Part shown: positions 46,391-60,739 of the stretch, in pieces | Position numbering within the stretch: position 1 is the first letter of the stretch | How the letters are laid out: every line of letters begins with the position of its first letter | NCBI RefSeq assembly: GCF_024139115.2 | Contig: NC_085139.1 | Span: 140,684,097-140,748,096 of the forward strand | Direction: 5' to 3' | DNA from: Armigeres subalbatus | Taxonomy: Eukaryota > Arthropoda > Insecta > Diptera > Culicidae | Length of the DNA stretch: 64,000 nucleotides | The notes under the pieces: generated by a model | The model's database searches: none | Seen by the model: the letters and a program-made list of their open reading frames with translations, nothing else | Told to the model about the DNA's origin: nothing | Program-made: the position numbers and the translations under genes

Positions 46391-49300
46391 AGGATTTTAA
46401 GATTTTAAGATTTTAAGATTTTAAGATTTTAAGATTTTAAGATTTTAAGATTTTAAGATTTTAAGATTTTAAGATTTTAAGATTTTAAGATTTTAAGATT
46501 TTAAGATTTTGAGATTTTGAGATTTTGAGATTTTAAGATTTTAAGATTTTAAGATTTTAAGATTTTAAGATTTTAAGATTTTAAGATTTTAAGATTTTAA
46601 GATTTTAAGATTTTAAGATTTTAAGATTTTAAGATTTTAAGATTTTAAGATTTTGAGATTTTAAGATTTTAAGATTTTAAGATTTTAAGATTTTAAGATT
46701 TTAAGATTTTAAGATTTTAAGATTTTAAGATTTTAAGATTTTAAGATTTTTAAGATTTTAAGATTTTAAGATTTTAAGATTTTAAGATTTTAAGATTTTA
46801 AGATTTTAAGATTTTAAGATTTTAAGATTTTAAGATTTTAAGATTTTAAGATTTTAAGATTTTAAGATTCAAGTATTAAAGATTTTAATATTTTAAGATT
46901 TTAAGATTTTAAGATTTTAAGATTTTAAGATCTTTAAGATTTAAGATTTTAAGATTTTAAGATTTAAGATTTTAAGATTTTAAGATTTTAAGATTTTAAG
47001 ATTTTAAGATTTTAAGATTTTAAGATTTTAAGATTTTAAGATTTTAAGATTTTAAGATTTTAAGATTTTAAGATTTTTAAGATTTTAAGATTTTAAGATT
47101 TTAAGATTTTAAGATTTTAAGATTTTAAGATTTTAAGATTTTAAGATTTTAAGATTTTAAGATTTTAAGATTTTAAGATTTTAAGATTTTAAGATTTTAA
47201 GATTTTAAGATTTTTAAGATTTTAAGATTTTAAGATTTTAAGATTTTAAGATTTTAAGATTTTAAGATTTTAAGATTTTAAGATTTTAAGATTTTAAGAT
47301 TTTAAGATTTTAAGATTTTAAGATTTTAAGATTTTAAGATTTTAAGATTTTAAGATTTTAAGATTTTAAGATTTTAAGATTTTAAGATTTTGAGATTTAA
47401 GATTTTAAGATTTTAAGATTTTCAGATCTTTAGATTTTTAAATTTTTAAGATTTTAAGATTTTAAGATTTTAAGATTTTAAGATTTTAAGATTTTAAGAT
47501 TTTAAGATTTTAAGATTTTAAGATTTTAAGATTTTAAGATTTTAAGATTTTAAGATTTTAAGATTTTAAGATTTTAAGATTTTAAGATTTTAAGATTTTA
47601 AGATTTTTCAGATTTTTAAGATTTTTAAGATTTTTAAGGTTTTTAAGATTTTTAAGATTTTAAGATTTTAAGATTTTAAGATTTTAAGATTTTAAGATTT
47701 TAAGATTTTAAGATTTTAAGATTTTAAGATTTTAAGATTTTTAAGATTTTTAAGATTTTAAGATTTTAAGATTTTGAGATTTTAAGATTTTAAGATTTTT
47801 AAGATTTTAAGATTTTTAAGATTTTAAGATTTTAAGATTTTAAGATTTATTTTAAGATTTTAAGATTTTAAGATTTTAAGATTTAAGATTTTAAGATTTT
47901 TAAGATTTTAAGATTTTAAGATTTTAAGATTTTAAGATTTTAAGATTTTAAGATTTTTAAGATCTTTAAGATTTTAAGATTTTAAGATTCAAGTATTAAA
48001 GATTTTAATATTTTAAGATTTTAAGATAGTGAGATTGTGAGATTGTGAGATTGTAAGATTGTAAGATTTTAAGATTTTAAGATTTTAAGATTTTAAGATT
48101 TTAAGATTTAAGATTTTAAGATCTTTAAGATTTTAAGATTTTTAAGATTTTAAGATTTTAAGATTTTAAGATCTTTAAGATTTTAAGATTTTAAGATTTT
48201 AAGATTTTAAGATTTTAAGATTTTAAGATTTTAAGATTTTAAGATTTTAAGATTTTAAGATTTTAAGATTTTAAGATTTTAAGATTTTAAGATTTTAAGA
48301 TTTTAAGATTTTAAGATTTTAAGATCATAAGATTTAAGATTTTAAGATTTTAAGATTTTAAGATTTTAAGATTTTAAGATTTTAAGATTTTAAGATTTTA
48401 AGATTTTAAGATTTTAAGATTTTAAGATTTTAAGATTTTAAGATTTTAAGATTTTAAGATTTTAAGATTTTAAGATTTTAAGATTTAAGATTTTAAGATT
48501 TTAAGATTTTAAGATTTTAAGATTTTAAGATTTTAAGATTTTAAGATTTTAAGATTTTAAGATTTTAAGATTTTAAGATTTTAAGATTTTAAGATTTTAA
48601 GATTTTAAGATTTTAAGATTTTAAGATTTTAAGATTTTAAGATTTTAAGATTTTAAGATTTTAAGATTTTAAGATTTTAAGATTTTAAGATTTTAAGATT
48701 TTAAGATTTTAAGATTTTAAGATTTTAAAGATTTTAAGATTTTAAGATTTTTAAGATTTTAAGATTTTAAGATTTTAAGATTTTAAGATTTTAAGATTTT
48801 AAGATTTTAAGATTTTAAGATTTTAAGATTTTAAGATTTTAAGATTTTAAGATTTTAAGATTTTAAGATTTTAAGATCTTTAAGATTTTAAGATTTTAAG
48901 ATTTTAAGATTTTAAGATTTTAAGATTTTAAGATTTTAAGATTTTAAGATTTTAAGATTTTAAGATTTTAAGATTTTAAGATTTTAAGATTTTAAGATTT
49001 TAAGATTTTAAGATTTTAAGATTTTAAGACTCAAGATTTTAAGATTTTAAGATTTTAAGATTTTAAGATTTTAAGATTTTAAGATTTTAAGATTTTAAGA
49101 TTTTAAGATTTTAAGATTTAAGATTTTAAGATTTTAAGATCTTTAAGATTTTAAGATTTTAAGATCTTTAAGATTTTTAAGATTTTAAGATTTTAAGATT
49201 TTAAGATTTTAAGATTTTAAGATTTTAAGATCTTTAAGATTTTAAGATTTTAAGATTTTAAGATTTTAAGATTTTAAGATCTTTAAGATCTTTAAGATTT

Positions 49301-52300
49301 TAAGATTTTAAGATTTTAAGATTTTAAGATTTTAAGATTTTAAGATTTAAGATTTTAAGATTTTAAGATCTTTAAGATTTTAAGATTTTAAGATTTTAAG
49401 ATTTTAAGATTTTAAGATTTTAAGATTTTAAGATTTTAAGATTTTAAGATTTTAAGATTTTAAGATTTTAAGAATTTAAGATTTTTAAGATTTTAAGATT
49501 TTAAGATTTTAAGATTTTAAGATTTTAAGATTTTAAGATTTTAAGATTTTAAGATTTTAAGATTTTAAGATTTTAGGATTTTAAGATTTTAAGATTTTAG
49601 GATTTTAAGATTTTAAGATTTTAAGATTTTAAGATTTTAAGATTTTAAGATTTTAAGATTTTAAGATTTTAAGATTTTAAGATTTTAAGATTTTAAGATT
49701 TTAAGATTTTAAGATTTTAAGATTTTAAGATTTTAAGATTTTAAGATTTTAAGATTTTAAGATTTTAAGATTTTTAAGATTTTAAGATTTTAAGATTTTA
49801 AGATTTTAAGATTTTAAGATTTTAAGATTTTAAGATTTTAAGATTTAAGATTTTAAGATTAAGATTTAAGATCTTTAAGATTTTAAGATTTTAAGATTTT
49901 AAGATTTTAAGATTTTGAGATTTTAAGATTTTAGAGATTTTAAGATTTTAAGATTTTAAGATTTTAAGATTTTAAGATTTTAAGATTTTAAGATTTTAAG
50001 ATTTTAAGATTTTAAGATTTTAAGATTTTTAAGATTTTAAGATCTTTAAGATTTTAAGATTTTAAGATTTTAAGATTTTAAGATTTTAAGATTTTAAGAT
50101 TTTAAGATTTTAAGATTTTAAGATTTTAAGATTTTAAGATTTTAAGATTTTAAGATTTTAAGATTTTAAGATTTTAAGATTTTAAGATTTTTAAGATTTT
50201 AAGATTTTAAGATTTTAAGATTTTAAGATTTTAAGATTTTAAGATTTTAAGATTTTAAGATTTTAAGATTTTAAGATTTTAAGATTTTGAAGATTTTAAG
50301 ATTTTAAGATTTTAAGATTTTAAGATTTTAAGATTTTAAGATTTTAAGATTTTAAGATTTTAAGATTTTAAGATTTTAAGATTTTAAGATTTTAAGATTT
50401 TAAGATTTTAAGATTTTAAGATTTTAAGATTTTAAGATTTTAAGATTTTAAGATTTTAAGATTTTAAGATTTTAAGATTTTAAGATTTTAAGATTTTAAG
50501 ATTTTAAGATTTTAAGATTTTAAGATTTTAAGATTTTAAGATTTTAAGATTTTAAGATTTTAAGATTTTAAGATTTTAAGATTTTAAGATCTTTAAGATT
50601 TTAAGATTTTAAGATTTTAAGATTTTAAGATTTTAAGATCTTTAAGATTTTAAGATTTTAAGATTTTAAGATCTTTAAGATTTTTAGACTTTAAGATTTT
50701 AAGATTTTAAGATTTTAAGATTTTAAGATTTTAAGATTTTAAGATTTAAGATTTTAAGATTTTAAGATTTTAAGATTTTAAGATTTTAAGATTTTAAGAT
50801 TTTAAGATTTTAAGATTTTAAGATTTTAAGATTTTAAGATTTTAAGATTTTAAGATTTTAAGATTTTAAGATTTTAAGATTTTAAGATTTTAAGATTTTA
50901 AGATTTTAAGATTTTAAGATTTTAAGATTTTAAGATTTTAAGATTTTAAGATTTTAAGATTTTAAGATTTTAAGATTTTAAGATTTTAAGATTTTAAGAT
51001 TTTAAGCTTTTAAGATTTTAAGATTTTAAGATTTTAAGATTTTAAGATTTTAAGATTTTAAGATTTTAAGATTTTAAGATTTTAAGATTTTAAGATTTTA
51101 AGATTTTAAGATTTTAAGATTTTAAGATTTTAAGATTTTAAGATTTTAAGATTTTAAGATTTTAAGATTTTAAGATTTTAAGATTTTAAGATTTTAAGAT
51201 TTTAAGATTTTTGAGATTTTAAGATTTTAAGATTTTAAGATTTTAAGATTTTAAGATTTTAAGATTTTAAGATTTTAAGATTTAAGATTTTAAGATTTTA
51301 AGATTTTAAGATTTTAAGATTTTAAGATTTTAAGATTTTAAGATTTTAAGATTTTAAGATTTTAAGATTTTAAGATTTTAAGATTTTAAGATTTTAAGAT
51401 TTTAAGATTTTAAGATTTTAAGATTTTAAGATTTTAAGATTTTAAGATTTTAAGATTTTAAGATTTTAAGATTTTAAGATTTTAAGATTTTAAGATTTTA
51501 AGATTTTAAGATTTTAAGATTTTAAGATTTTAAGATTTTAAGATTTTAAGATTTTTAAGATTTTAAGATTTTAAGATTTTAAGATTTTAAGATTTTAAGA
51601 TTTTAAGATTTTAAGATTTTAAGATTTTAAGATTTTTAAGATTTTAAGATTTTAAGATTTTAAGATTTTAAGATTTTAAGATTTTAAGATTTTAAGATTT
51701 TAAGATTTTAAGATTTTAAGATTTTAAGATTTTAAGATTTTAAGATTTTAAGATTTTAAGATTTTAAGATTTTAAGATTTTAAGATTTTAAGATTTTAAG
51801 ATTTTAAGATTTTAAGATTTTAAGATTTTAAGATTTTAAGATTTTAAGATTTTAAGATTTTAAGATTTTAAGATTTTAAGATTTTAAGATTTTAAGATTT
51901 TAAGATTTTAAGATTTTAAGATTTTAAGATTTTAAGATTTTAAGATTTTAAGATTTTAAGATTTTAAGATTTTAAGATTTTAAGATTTTAAGATTTTAAG
52001 ATTTTAAGATTTTAAGATTTTAAGATTTTAAGATTTTAAGATTTTAAGATTTTAAGATTTTAAGATTTTAAGATTTTAAGATTTTAAGATTTTAAGATTT
52101 TTAAGATTTTAAGATTTTAAGATTTTAAGATTTTAAGATTTTAAGATTTTAAGATTTTAAGATTTTAAGATTTTAAGATTTTAAGATTTTAAGATTTTAA
52201 GATTTTAAGATTTTAAGATTTTAAGATTTTAAGATTTTAAGATTTTAAGATTTTAAGATTTTAAGATTTTAAGATTTTAAGATTTTAAGATTTAAGATTT

Positions 52301-55300
52301 AAGATTTTAAGATTTTAAGATTTTTAGATTTTTAGATTTTTAGATTTTAAGATTTTAAGATTTTAAGATTTTAAGATTTTATGATTTTAAGATTTTAAGA
52401 TTTTAAGATTTTTAAGATTTTAAGATTTTAAGATTTTAAGATTTTAAGATTTTAAGATTTTAAGATTTTAAGATTTTAAGATTTTAAGATTTTAAGATTT
52501 TTAAGATCTTTAAGATTTTAAGATTTTAAGATTTTAAGATCTTTAAGATTTTAAGATTTTAAGATTTTAAGATTTTAAGATTTTAAGATTTTAAGATTTT
52601 AAGATTTTAAGATTTTAAGATTTTAAGATTTTAAGATTTTAAGATTTTAAGATTTTAAGATTTTAAGATTTTAAGATTTTAAGATTTAAGATTTTAAGAT
52701 TTTAAGATTTTAAGATTTTAAGATTTTAAGATTTTAAGATTTTAAGATTTTAAGATTTTAAGATTTTAAGATTTTAAGATTTTAAGATTTTAAGATTTTA
52801 AGATTTTAAGATTTTAAGATTTTAAGATTTTAAGATTTTAAGATTTTAAGATTTTAAGATTTTAAGATTTTAAGATTTTAAGATTTTAAGATTTTAAGAT
52901 TTTAAGATTTTAAGATTTTAAGATTTTAAGATTTTAAGATTTTAAGATTTTAAGATTTTAAGATTTTAAGATTTTAAGATTTTAAGATTTTAAGATTTTA
53001 AGATTTTAAGATTTTAAGATTTTAAGATTTTAAGATTTTTAAGATTTTAAGATTTTAAGATTTTAAGATTTTAAGATTTTAAGATTTTAAGATTTTAAGA
53101 TTTTAAGATTTTAAGATTTTAAGATTTTAAGATTTTAAGATTTTTAAGATTTTAAGATTTTAAGATTTTAAGATTTTAAGATTTTAAGATTTTAAGATTT
53201 TAAGATTTTAAGATTTTAAGATTTTAAGATTTTAAGATTTTAAGATTTTAAGATTTTAAGATTTTAAGATTTTAAGATTTTAAGATTTTAAGATTTTAAG
53301 ATTTTAAGATTTTAAGATTTTAAGATTTTAAGATTTTAAGATTTTAAGATTTTAAGATTTTAAGATTTTAAGATTTAAGATTTTAAGATTTTAAGATTTT
53401 AAGATTTTAAGATTTTAAGATTTTAAGATTTTAAGATTTTAAGATTTTTAAGATTTTAAGATTTTAAGATTTTAAGATTTTAAGATTTTAAGATTTTAAG
53501 ATTTTAAGATTTTAAGATTTTAAGATTTTAAGATTTTAAGATTTTAAGATTTTAAGATTTTAAGATTTTAAGATTTTAAGATTTTAAGATTTTAAGATTT
53601 TAAGATTTTAAGATTTTAAGATTTTAAGATTTTAAGATTTTAAGATTTTAAGATTTTAAGATTTTAAGATTTTAAGATTTTAAGATTTTAAGATTTTAAG
53701 ATTTTAAGATTTCAAGATTTTAAGATTTTAAGATTTTAAGATTTTAAGATTTTAAGATTTTAAGATTTTAAGATTTTAAGATTTTAAGATTTTAAGATTT
53801 TAAGATTTTAAGATTTTAAGATTTTAAGATTTTAAGATTTTAAGATTTTAAGATTTTAAGATTTTAAGATTTTAAGATTTTAAGATTTTAAGATTTTAAG
53901 ATTTTAAGATTTTTTAAGATTTTAAGATTTTAAGATTTTAAGATTTTAAGATTTTTAGATTTTTAGATTTTAAGATTTTAAGATTTTAAGATTTTAAGAT
54001 TTTAAGATTTTAAGATTTTAAGATTTTAAGATTTTAAGATTTTAAGATTTTAAGATTTTAAGATTTTAAGATTTTAAGATTTTAAGATTTTAAGATTTTA
54101 AGATTTTAAGATTTTAAGATTTTAAGATTTTAAGATTTTAAGATTTTAAGATTTTAAGATTTTAAGATTTTAAGATTTTAAGATTTTAAGATTTTAAGAT
54201 TTTAAGAGATTTTAAGATTTTAAGATTTTAAGATTTTAAGATTTTAAGATTTTAAGATTTTAAGATTTTAAGATTTTAAGATTTTAAGATTTAAGATTTT
54301 AAGATTTTTAAGATTTTAAGATTTTAAGATTTTAAGATTTTAAGATTTTAAGATTTTAAGATTTTAAGATTTTAAGATTTTAAGATTTTAAGATTTTTAA
54401 GATTTTAAGATTTTAAGATTTTAAGATTTTAAGATTTTAAGATTTTAAGATTTTAAGATTTTAAGATTTTAAGATTTAAGATTTTAAGATTTTAAGATTT
54501 TAAGATTTTAAGATTTTAAGATTTTAAGATTTTAAGATTTTAAGATTTTAAGATTTTAAGATTTTAAGATCTTTAAGATTTTAAGATTTTAAGATTTTAA
54601 GATTTTAAGATTTTAAGATTTTAAGATTTTAAGATTTTAAGATTTTAAGATTTTAAGATTTTAAAGATTTTAAGATTTTAAGATTTTAAGATTTTAAGAT
54701 TTTAAGATTTTAAGATTTTAAGATTTTAAGATTTTAAGATTTTAAGATTTTAAGATTTTAAGATTTTAAGATTTTAAGATTTTAAGATTTTAAGATTTTA
54801 AGATTTTAAGATTTTAAGATTTTAAGATTTTAAGATTTTAAGATTTTAAGATTTTAAGATTTTAAGAATTTAAGATTTTAAGATTTTAAGATTTTAAGAT
54901 TTTAAGATTTTAAGATTTTAAGATTTTAAGATTTTAAGATTTTAAGATTTTAAGGTTTTAAGATTTTAAGATTTTAAGATTTTAAGATTTTAAGATTTTA
55001 AGATTTTAAAATTTAAGATTTTAAGATTTTAAGATTTTAAGATTTTAAGATTTTAAGATTTTAAGATTTTAAGATTTTAAGATTTTAAGATTTTAAGATT
55101 TTAAGATTTTAAGATTTTAAGATTTTAAGATTTTAAGATTTTAAGATTTTAAGATTTTAAGATTTTAAGATTTTAAGATTTTAAGATTTTAAGATTTTAA
55201 GATTTTAAGATTTTAAGATTTTAAGATATTAAGATTTTAAGATTTTAAGATTTTAAGATTTTAAGATTTTAAGATTTTAAGATTTTAAGATTTTAAGATT

Positions 55301-58300
55301 TTAAGATTTTAAGATTTTAAGATTTTAAGATTTTAAGATTTTAAGATTTTAAGATTTTAAGATTTTAAGATTTTAAGATTTTAAGATTTTAAGATTTAAG
55401 ATTTTAAGATTTTAAGATTTTAAGATTTTAAGATTTTAAGATTTTAAGATTTTAAGATTTTAAGATTTTAAGATTTTAAGATTTTAAGATTTTAAGATTT
55501 TAAGATTTAAGATTTTAGATTTTTAGATTTTAAGATTTTAAGATTTTAAGATTTTAAGATTTTAAGATTTTAAGATTTTAAGATTTTAAGATTTTAAGAT
55601 TTTAAGATTTTAAGATTTTTAAGATTTTAAGATTTTAAGATTTTAAGATTTTAAGATTTTAAGATTTTAAGATTTTAAGATTTTAAGATTTTAAGATTTT
55701 AAGATTTTTAAGATTTTAAGATTTTAAGATTTTAAGATTTTAAGATTTTAAGATTTTAAGATTTTAAGATTTTAAGATTTTAAGATTTTAAGATTTTAAG
55801 ATTTTAAGATTTTAAGATTTTAAGATTTTAAGATTTGAATTTTAAGATTTTAAGATTTTAAGATTTTAAGATTTTAAGATTTTAAGATTTTAAGATTTTA
55901 AGATTTTAAGATTTTAAGATTTTAAGATTTTAAGATTTTAAGATTTTAAGATTTTAAGATTTTAAGATTTTAAGATTTAAGATTTTAAGATTTTAAGATT
56001 TTAAGATTTTAAGATTTTAAGATTTTAAGATTTTAAGATTTAAGATTTTAAGATTTTAAGATTTTAAGATTTTAAGATTTAAGATTTTAAGATTTTAAGA
56101 TTTTAAGATTTTAAGATTTTAAGATTTTAAGATTTTAAGATTTTAAGATTTTAAGATTTTAAGATTTTAAGATTTTAAGATTTTAAGATTTTAAGATTTT
56201 AAGATTTTAAGATTTTAAGATTTTAAGATTTAAGATTTTAAGATTTTAAGATTTTAGGATTTTAAGATTTTAAGATTTTAAGATTTTAAGATTTTAAGAT
56301 TTTAAGATTTTAAGATTTTAAGATTTAAGATTTTAAGATTTTAAGATTTTAGGATTTTAAGATTTTAAGATTTTAAGATTTTAAGATTTCAAGATTTTAA
56401 GATTTTAAGATTTTAATTTAGATTTTTAGATTCTCAGATTTTTAAGATTTTAAGATTTTAAGATTTTAAGATTTTAAGATTTTAAGATTTTAAGATTTTA
56501 AGATTTTAAGATTTTAAGATTTTAAGATTTTAAGATTTTAAGATTTTAAATATTTTAAGATTTTAAGATTTTAAGATTTTAAGATTTTAAGATTTTAAGA
56601 TTTTAAGATTTTAAGATTTTAAGATTTTAAGATTTTAAGATTTTAAGATTTTAAGATTTTAAGATTTCAAGATTTTAAGATTTTAAGATTTTAAGATTTT
56701 AAGATTTTAAGATTTTAAGATTTTAAGATTTTAAGATTTTAAGATTTTAAGATTTTAAGATTTTAAGATTTTAAGATTTTAAGATTTTAAGATTTTAAGA
56801 TTTTAAGATTTTAAGATTTTAAGATTTTAAGATTTTAAGATTTTAAGATTTTAAGATTTTAAGATTTTAAGATTTTAAGATTTTAAGATTTTAAGATTTT
56901 AAAGATTTTAAGATTTTAAGATTTTAAGATTTTAAGATTTTAAGATTTTAAGATTTTAAGATTTTAAGATTTTAAGATTTTAAGATTTTAAGATTTAAGA
57001 TTTTGAAGATTTTAAGATTTTAAGATTTTAAGATTTTAAGATTTTAAGATTTTAAGATTTTAAGATTTTAAGATTTTAAGATTTTAAGATTTTAAGATTT
57101 TAAGATTTTAAGATTTTAAGATTTTAAGATTTTAAGATTTTAAGATTTTAAGATTTTAAGATTTTAAGATTTTAAGATTTTAAGATTTTAAGATTTTAAG
57201 ATTTAAGATTTTAAGATTTTAAGATTTTAAGATTTTAAGATTTTAAGATTTTAAGATTTTAAGATTTTAAGATTTAAGATTTTAAGATTTTAAGATTTTA
57301 AGATTTTAAGATTTTAAGATTTTAAGATTTTAAGATTTTAAGATTTTAAGATTTTAAGATTTTAAGATTTTAAGATTTTAAGATTTTAAGATTTTAAGAT
57401 TTTAAGATTTTAAGATTTTAAGATTTTAAGATTTTAAGATTTTAAGATTTAAGATTTTAAGATTTTAAGATTTTAAGATTTTAAGATTTTAAGATTTTAA
57501 GATTTTAAGATTTTAAGATTTTAAGATTTTAAGATTTTAAGATTTTTAAGATTTTAAGATTTTAAGATTTTAAGATTTTAAGATTTTAAGATTAAGATTT
57601 TAAGATTTAAGATTTTAAGATTTTAAGATTTTAAGATTTTAAGATTTTAAGATTTTAAGATTTTAAGATTTTAAGATTTTAAGATTTTAAGATTTTAAGA
57701 TTTTAAGATTTTAAGATTTTAAGATTTTAAGATTTTAAGATTTTAAGATTTTAAGATTTTAGATTTTAAGATTTTAAGATTTTAAGATTTTAAGATTTTA
57801 AGATTTTAAGATTTTAAGATTTTAAGATTTTAAGATTTTAAGATTTTAAGATTTTAAGATTTTAAAGATTTAAGATTTTAAGATTTTAAGATTTTAAGAT
57901 TTTAAGATTTTAAGATTTTAAGATTTTAAGATTTTAAGATTTTAAGATTTTAAGATTTTAAGATTAAGATTTAAGATTTTAAGATTTAAGATTTTAAGAT
58001 TTTAAGATTTTAAGATTTTAAGATTTTAAGATTTTAAGATTTTAAGATTTTATTTTTAAGATTTTCAGATTTTATTTTTAAGAATTTAAGATTTTAGGAT
58101 TTTAAGATTTTAAGATTTTAAGATTTTAAGATTTTAAGATTTAAGATTTTAAGATTTTAAGATTTTAAGATTTTAAGATTTTAAGATTTTAAGATTTTAA
58201 GATTTTAAGATTTTAAGATTTTAAGATTTTAAGATTTTAAGATTTTAAGATTTTAAGATTTTAAGATTTTAAGATTTTAAGATTTTAAGATTTTAAGATT

Positions 58301-60716
58301 TTAAGATTTTAAGATTTTAAGATTTTAAGATTTTAAGATTTTAAGATTTTAAGATTTAAGATTTTAAGATTTTAAGATTTTAAGATTTTAAGATTTTAAG
58401 ATTTTAAGATTTTAAGATTTTAAGATTTTAAGATTTTAAGATTTTAAGATTTTAAGATTTTAAGATTTTAAGATTTTAAGATTTTAAGATTTTAAGATTT
58501 TAAGATTTTAAGCTTTTAAGATTTTAAGATTTTAAGATTTTAAGATTTTAAGATTTTAAGATTTTAAGATTTTAAGATTTTAAGATTTTAAGATTTTAAG
58601 ATTTTAAGATTTTAAGATTTTAAGATTTTAAGATTTTAAGATTTTAAGATTTTTATGATAAGATTTTAAGATTTTAAGATTTTAAGATTTTAAGATTTAA
58701 GATTTTTAAGATTTTTTAAGATTTTAAGATTTTAAGATTTTTAAGATTTTAAGATTTTAAGATTTTAAGATTTTAAGATTTTAAGATTTTAAGATTTTAA
58801 GATTTTGAATTTTAAGATTTTAAGATTTTAAGATTTTAAGATTTAAGATTTTAAGATTTTAAGATTTTAAGATTTTAAGATTTTAAGATTTTAAGATTTT
58901 AAGATTTAAGATTTTAAGATTTTAAGATTTTAAGATTTTAAGATTTTAAGATTTTAAGATTTTAAGATTTTAAGATTTTAAGATTTTAAGATTTTAAGAT
59001 TTTAAGATTTTAAGATTTTAAGATTTTAAGATTTTAAGATTTTAAGATTTTAAGATTTTAAGATTTTAAGATTTTAAGATTTTAAGATTTTAAGATTTTA
59101 AGATTTTAAGATTTTAAGATTTTAAGATTTAAGATTTTAAGATTTTAAGATTTTAAGATTTTAAGATTTTAAGATTTTAAGATTTTAAGATTTTAAGATT
59201 TTAAGATTTTAAGATTTTAAGATTTTAAGATTTTAAGATTTTAAGATTTTAAGATTTTAAGATTTTAAGATTTTAAGATTTTAAGATTTAAGATTTTAAG
59301 ATTTTAAGATTTTAAGATTTTAAGATTTTAAGATTTTAAGATTTTAAGATTTTAAGATTTTAAGATTTTAAGATTTTAAGATTTTAAGATTTTAAGATTT
59401 TAAGATTTTAAGATTTTGATTTTAAGATTTTAAGATTTTAAGATTTTAAGATTTTAAGATTTTAAGATTTTAAGATTTTAAGATTTTAAGATTTTAAGAT
59501 TTTAAGATTTTAAGATTTTAAGATTTTAAGATTTTAAGATTTTAAGATTTTAAGATTTTAAGATTTTAAGATTTTAAGATTTTAAGATTTTAAGATTTTA
59601 AGATTTTAAGATTTTAAGATTTTAAGATTTTAAGATTTTAAGATTTTAAGATTTTAAGATTTTAAGATTTTAAGATTTTAAGATTTTAAGATTTTAAGAT
59701 TTTAAGATTTTAAGATTTTAAGATTTTAAGATTTTAAGATTTTAAGATTTTAAGATTTTAAGATTTTAAGATTTTAAGATTTTAAGATTTTAAGATTTTA
59801 AGATTTTAAGATTTTAAGATTTTAAGATTTTAAGATTTTAAGATTTTAAGATTTTAAGATTTTAAGATTTTAAGATTTTAAGATTTTAAGATTTTAAGAT
59901 TTTAAGATTTTAAGATTTTAAGATTTTAAGATTTTAAGATTTTAAGATTTTAAGATTTTAAGATTTTAAGATTTTAAGATTTTAAGATTTTAAGATTTTA
60001 AGATTTTAAGATTTTAAGATTTTAAGATTTTAAGATTTTAAGATTTTAAGATTTTAAGATTTTAAGATTTTAAGATTTTAAGATTTTAAGATTTTAAGAT
60101 TTTAAGATTTTAGGATTTTAAGATTTTAAGATTTTAAGATTTTAAGATTTTAAGATTTTAAGATTTTAAGATTTTAAGATTTTAAGATTTTTAAGATTTT
60201 AAGATTTTAAGATTTTAAGATTTTAAGATTTTAAGATTTTAAGATTTTAAGATTTTAAGATTTTAAGATTTTAAGATTTTAAGATTTTAAGATTTTAAGA
60301 TTTTAAGATTTTAAGATTTTAAGATTTTAAGATTTTAAGATTTTAAGATTTTAAGATTTTAAGATTTTAAGATTTTAAGATTTTAAGATTTTAAGATTTT
60401 AAGATTTTAAGATTTTAAGATTTTAAGATTTTAAGATTTTAAGATTTTAAGATTTTAAGATTTTAAGATTTTAAGATTTTAAGATTTTAAGATTTTAAGA
60501 TTTTAAGATTTTAAGATTTTAAGATTTTAAGATTTTAAGATTTTAAGATTTTAAGATTTTAAGATTTTAAGATTTTAAGATTTTAAGATTTTAGGATTTT
60601 AAGATTTTAAGATTTTAAGATTTTAAGATTTTAGGATTTTAAGATTTTAAGATTTTAAGATTTTAAGATTTTAAGATTTTAAGATTTTAAGATTTTAAGA
60701 TTTTAGGATTTTAAGA
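46391..60716. repeat. 14.3-kb octanucleotide array (TTTTAAGA)n
   Basis: About 1,790 tandem copies of TTTTAAGA, read directly, with scattered variants: TTTTTAAGA, TTTAAGA, ATCTTTAAGA, TTTTAGGA, TTTTGAGA. Variants are commoner at the left and near 47400-50000; the last kilobases are almost pure. A rare marker AGATTCAAGTATTAAAGATT recurs at 46866 and 47986, exactly 1120 bp (140 units) apart. There is no coding content. The array length depends on assembly quality. Confidence 0.95.
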
Positions 60717-60739
60717 TGGATTAATTTTTAGTTACATAC

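Noticed and set aside
46391..60716. CRISPR-like array
   Set aside because: The repeat is a gapless 8-bp tandem without spacers, in a eukaryotic genome.
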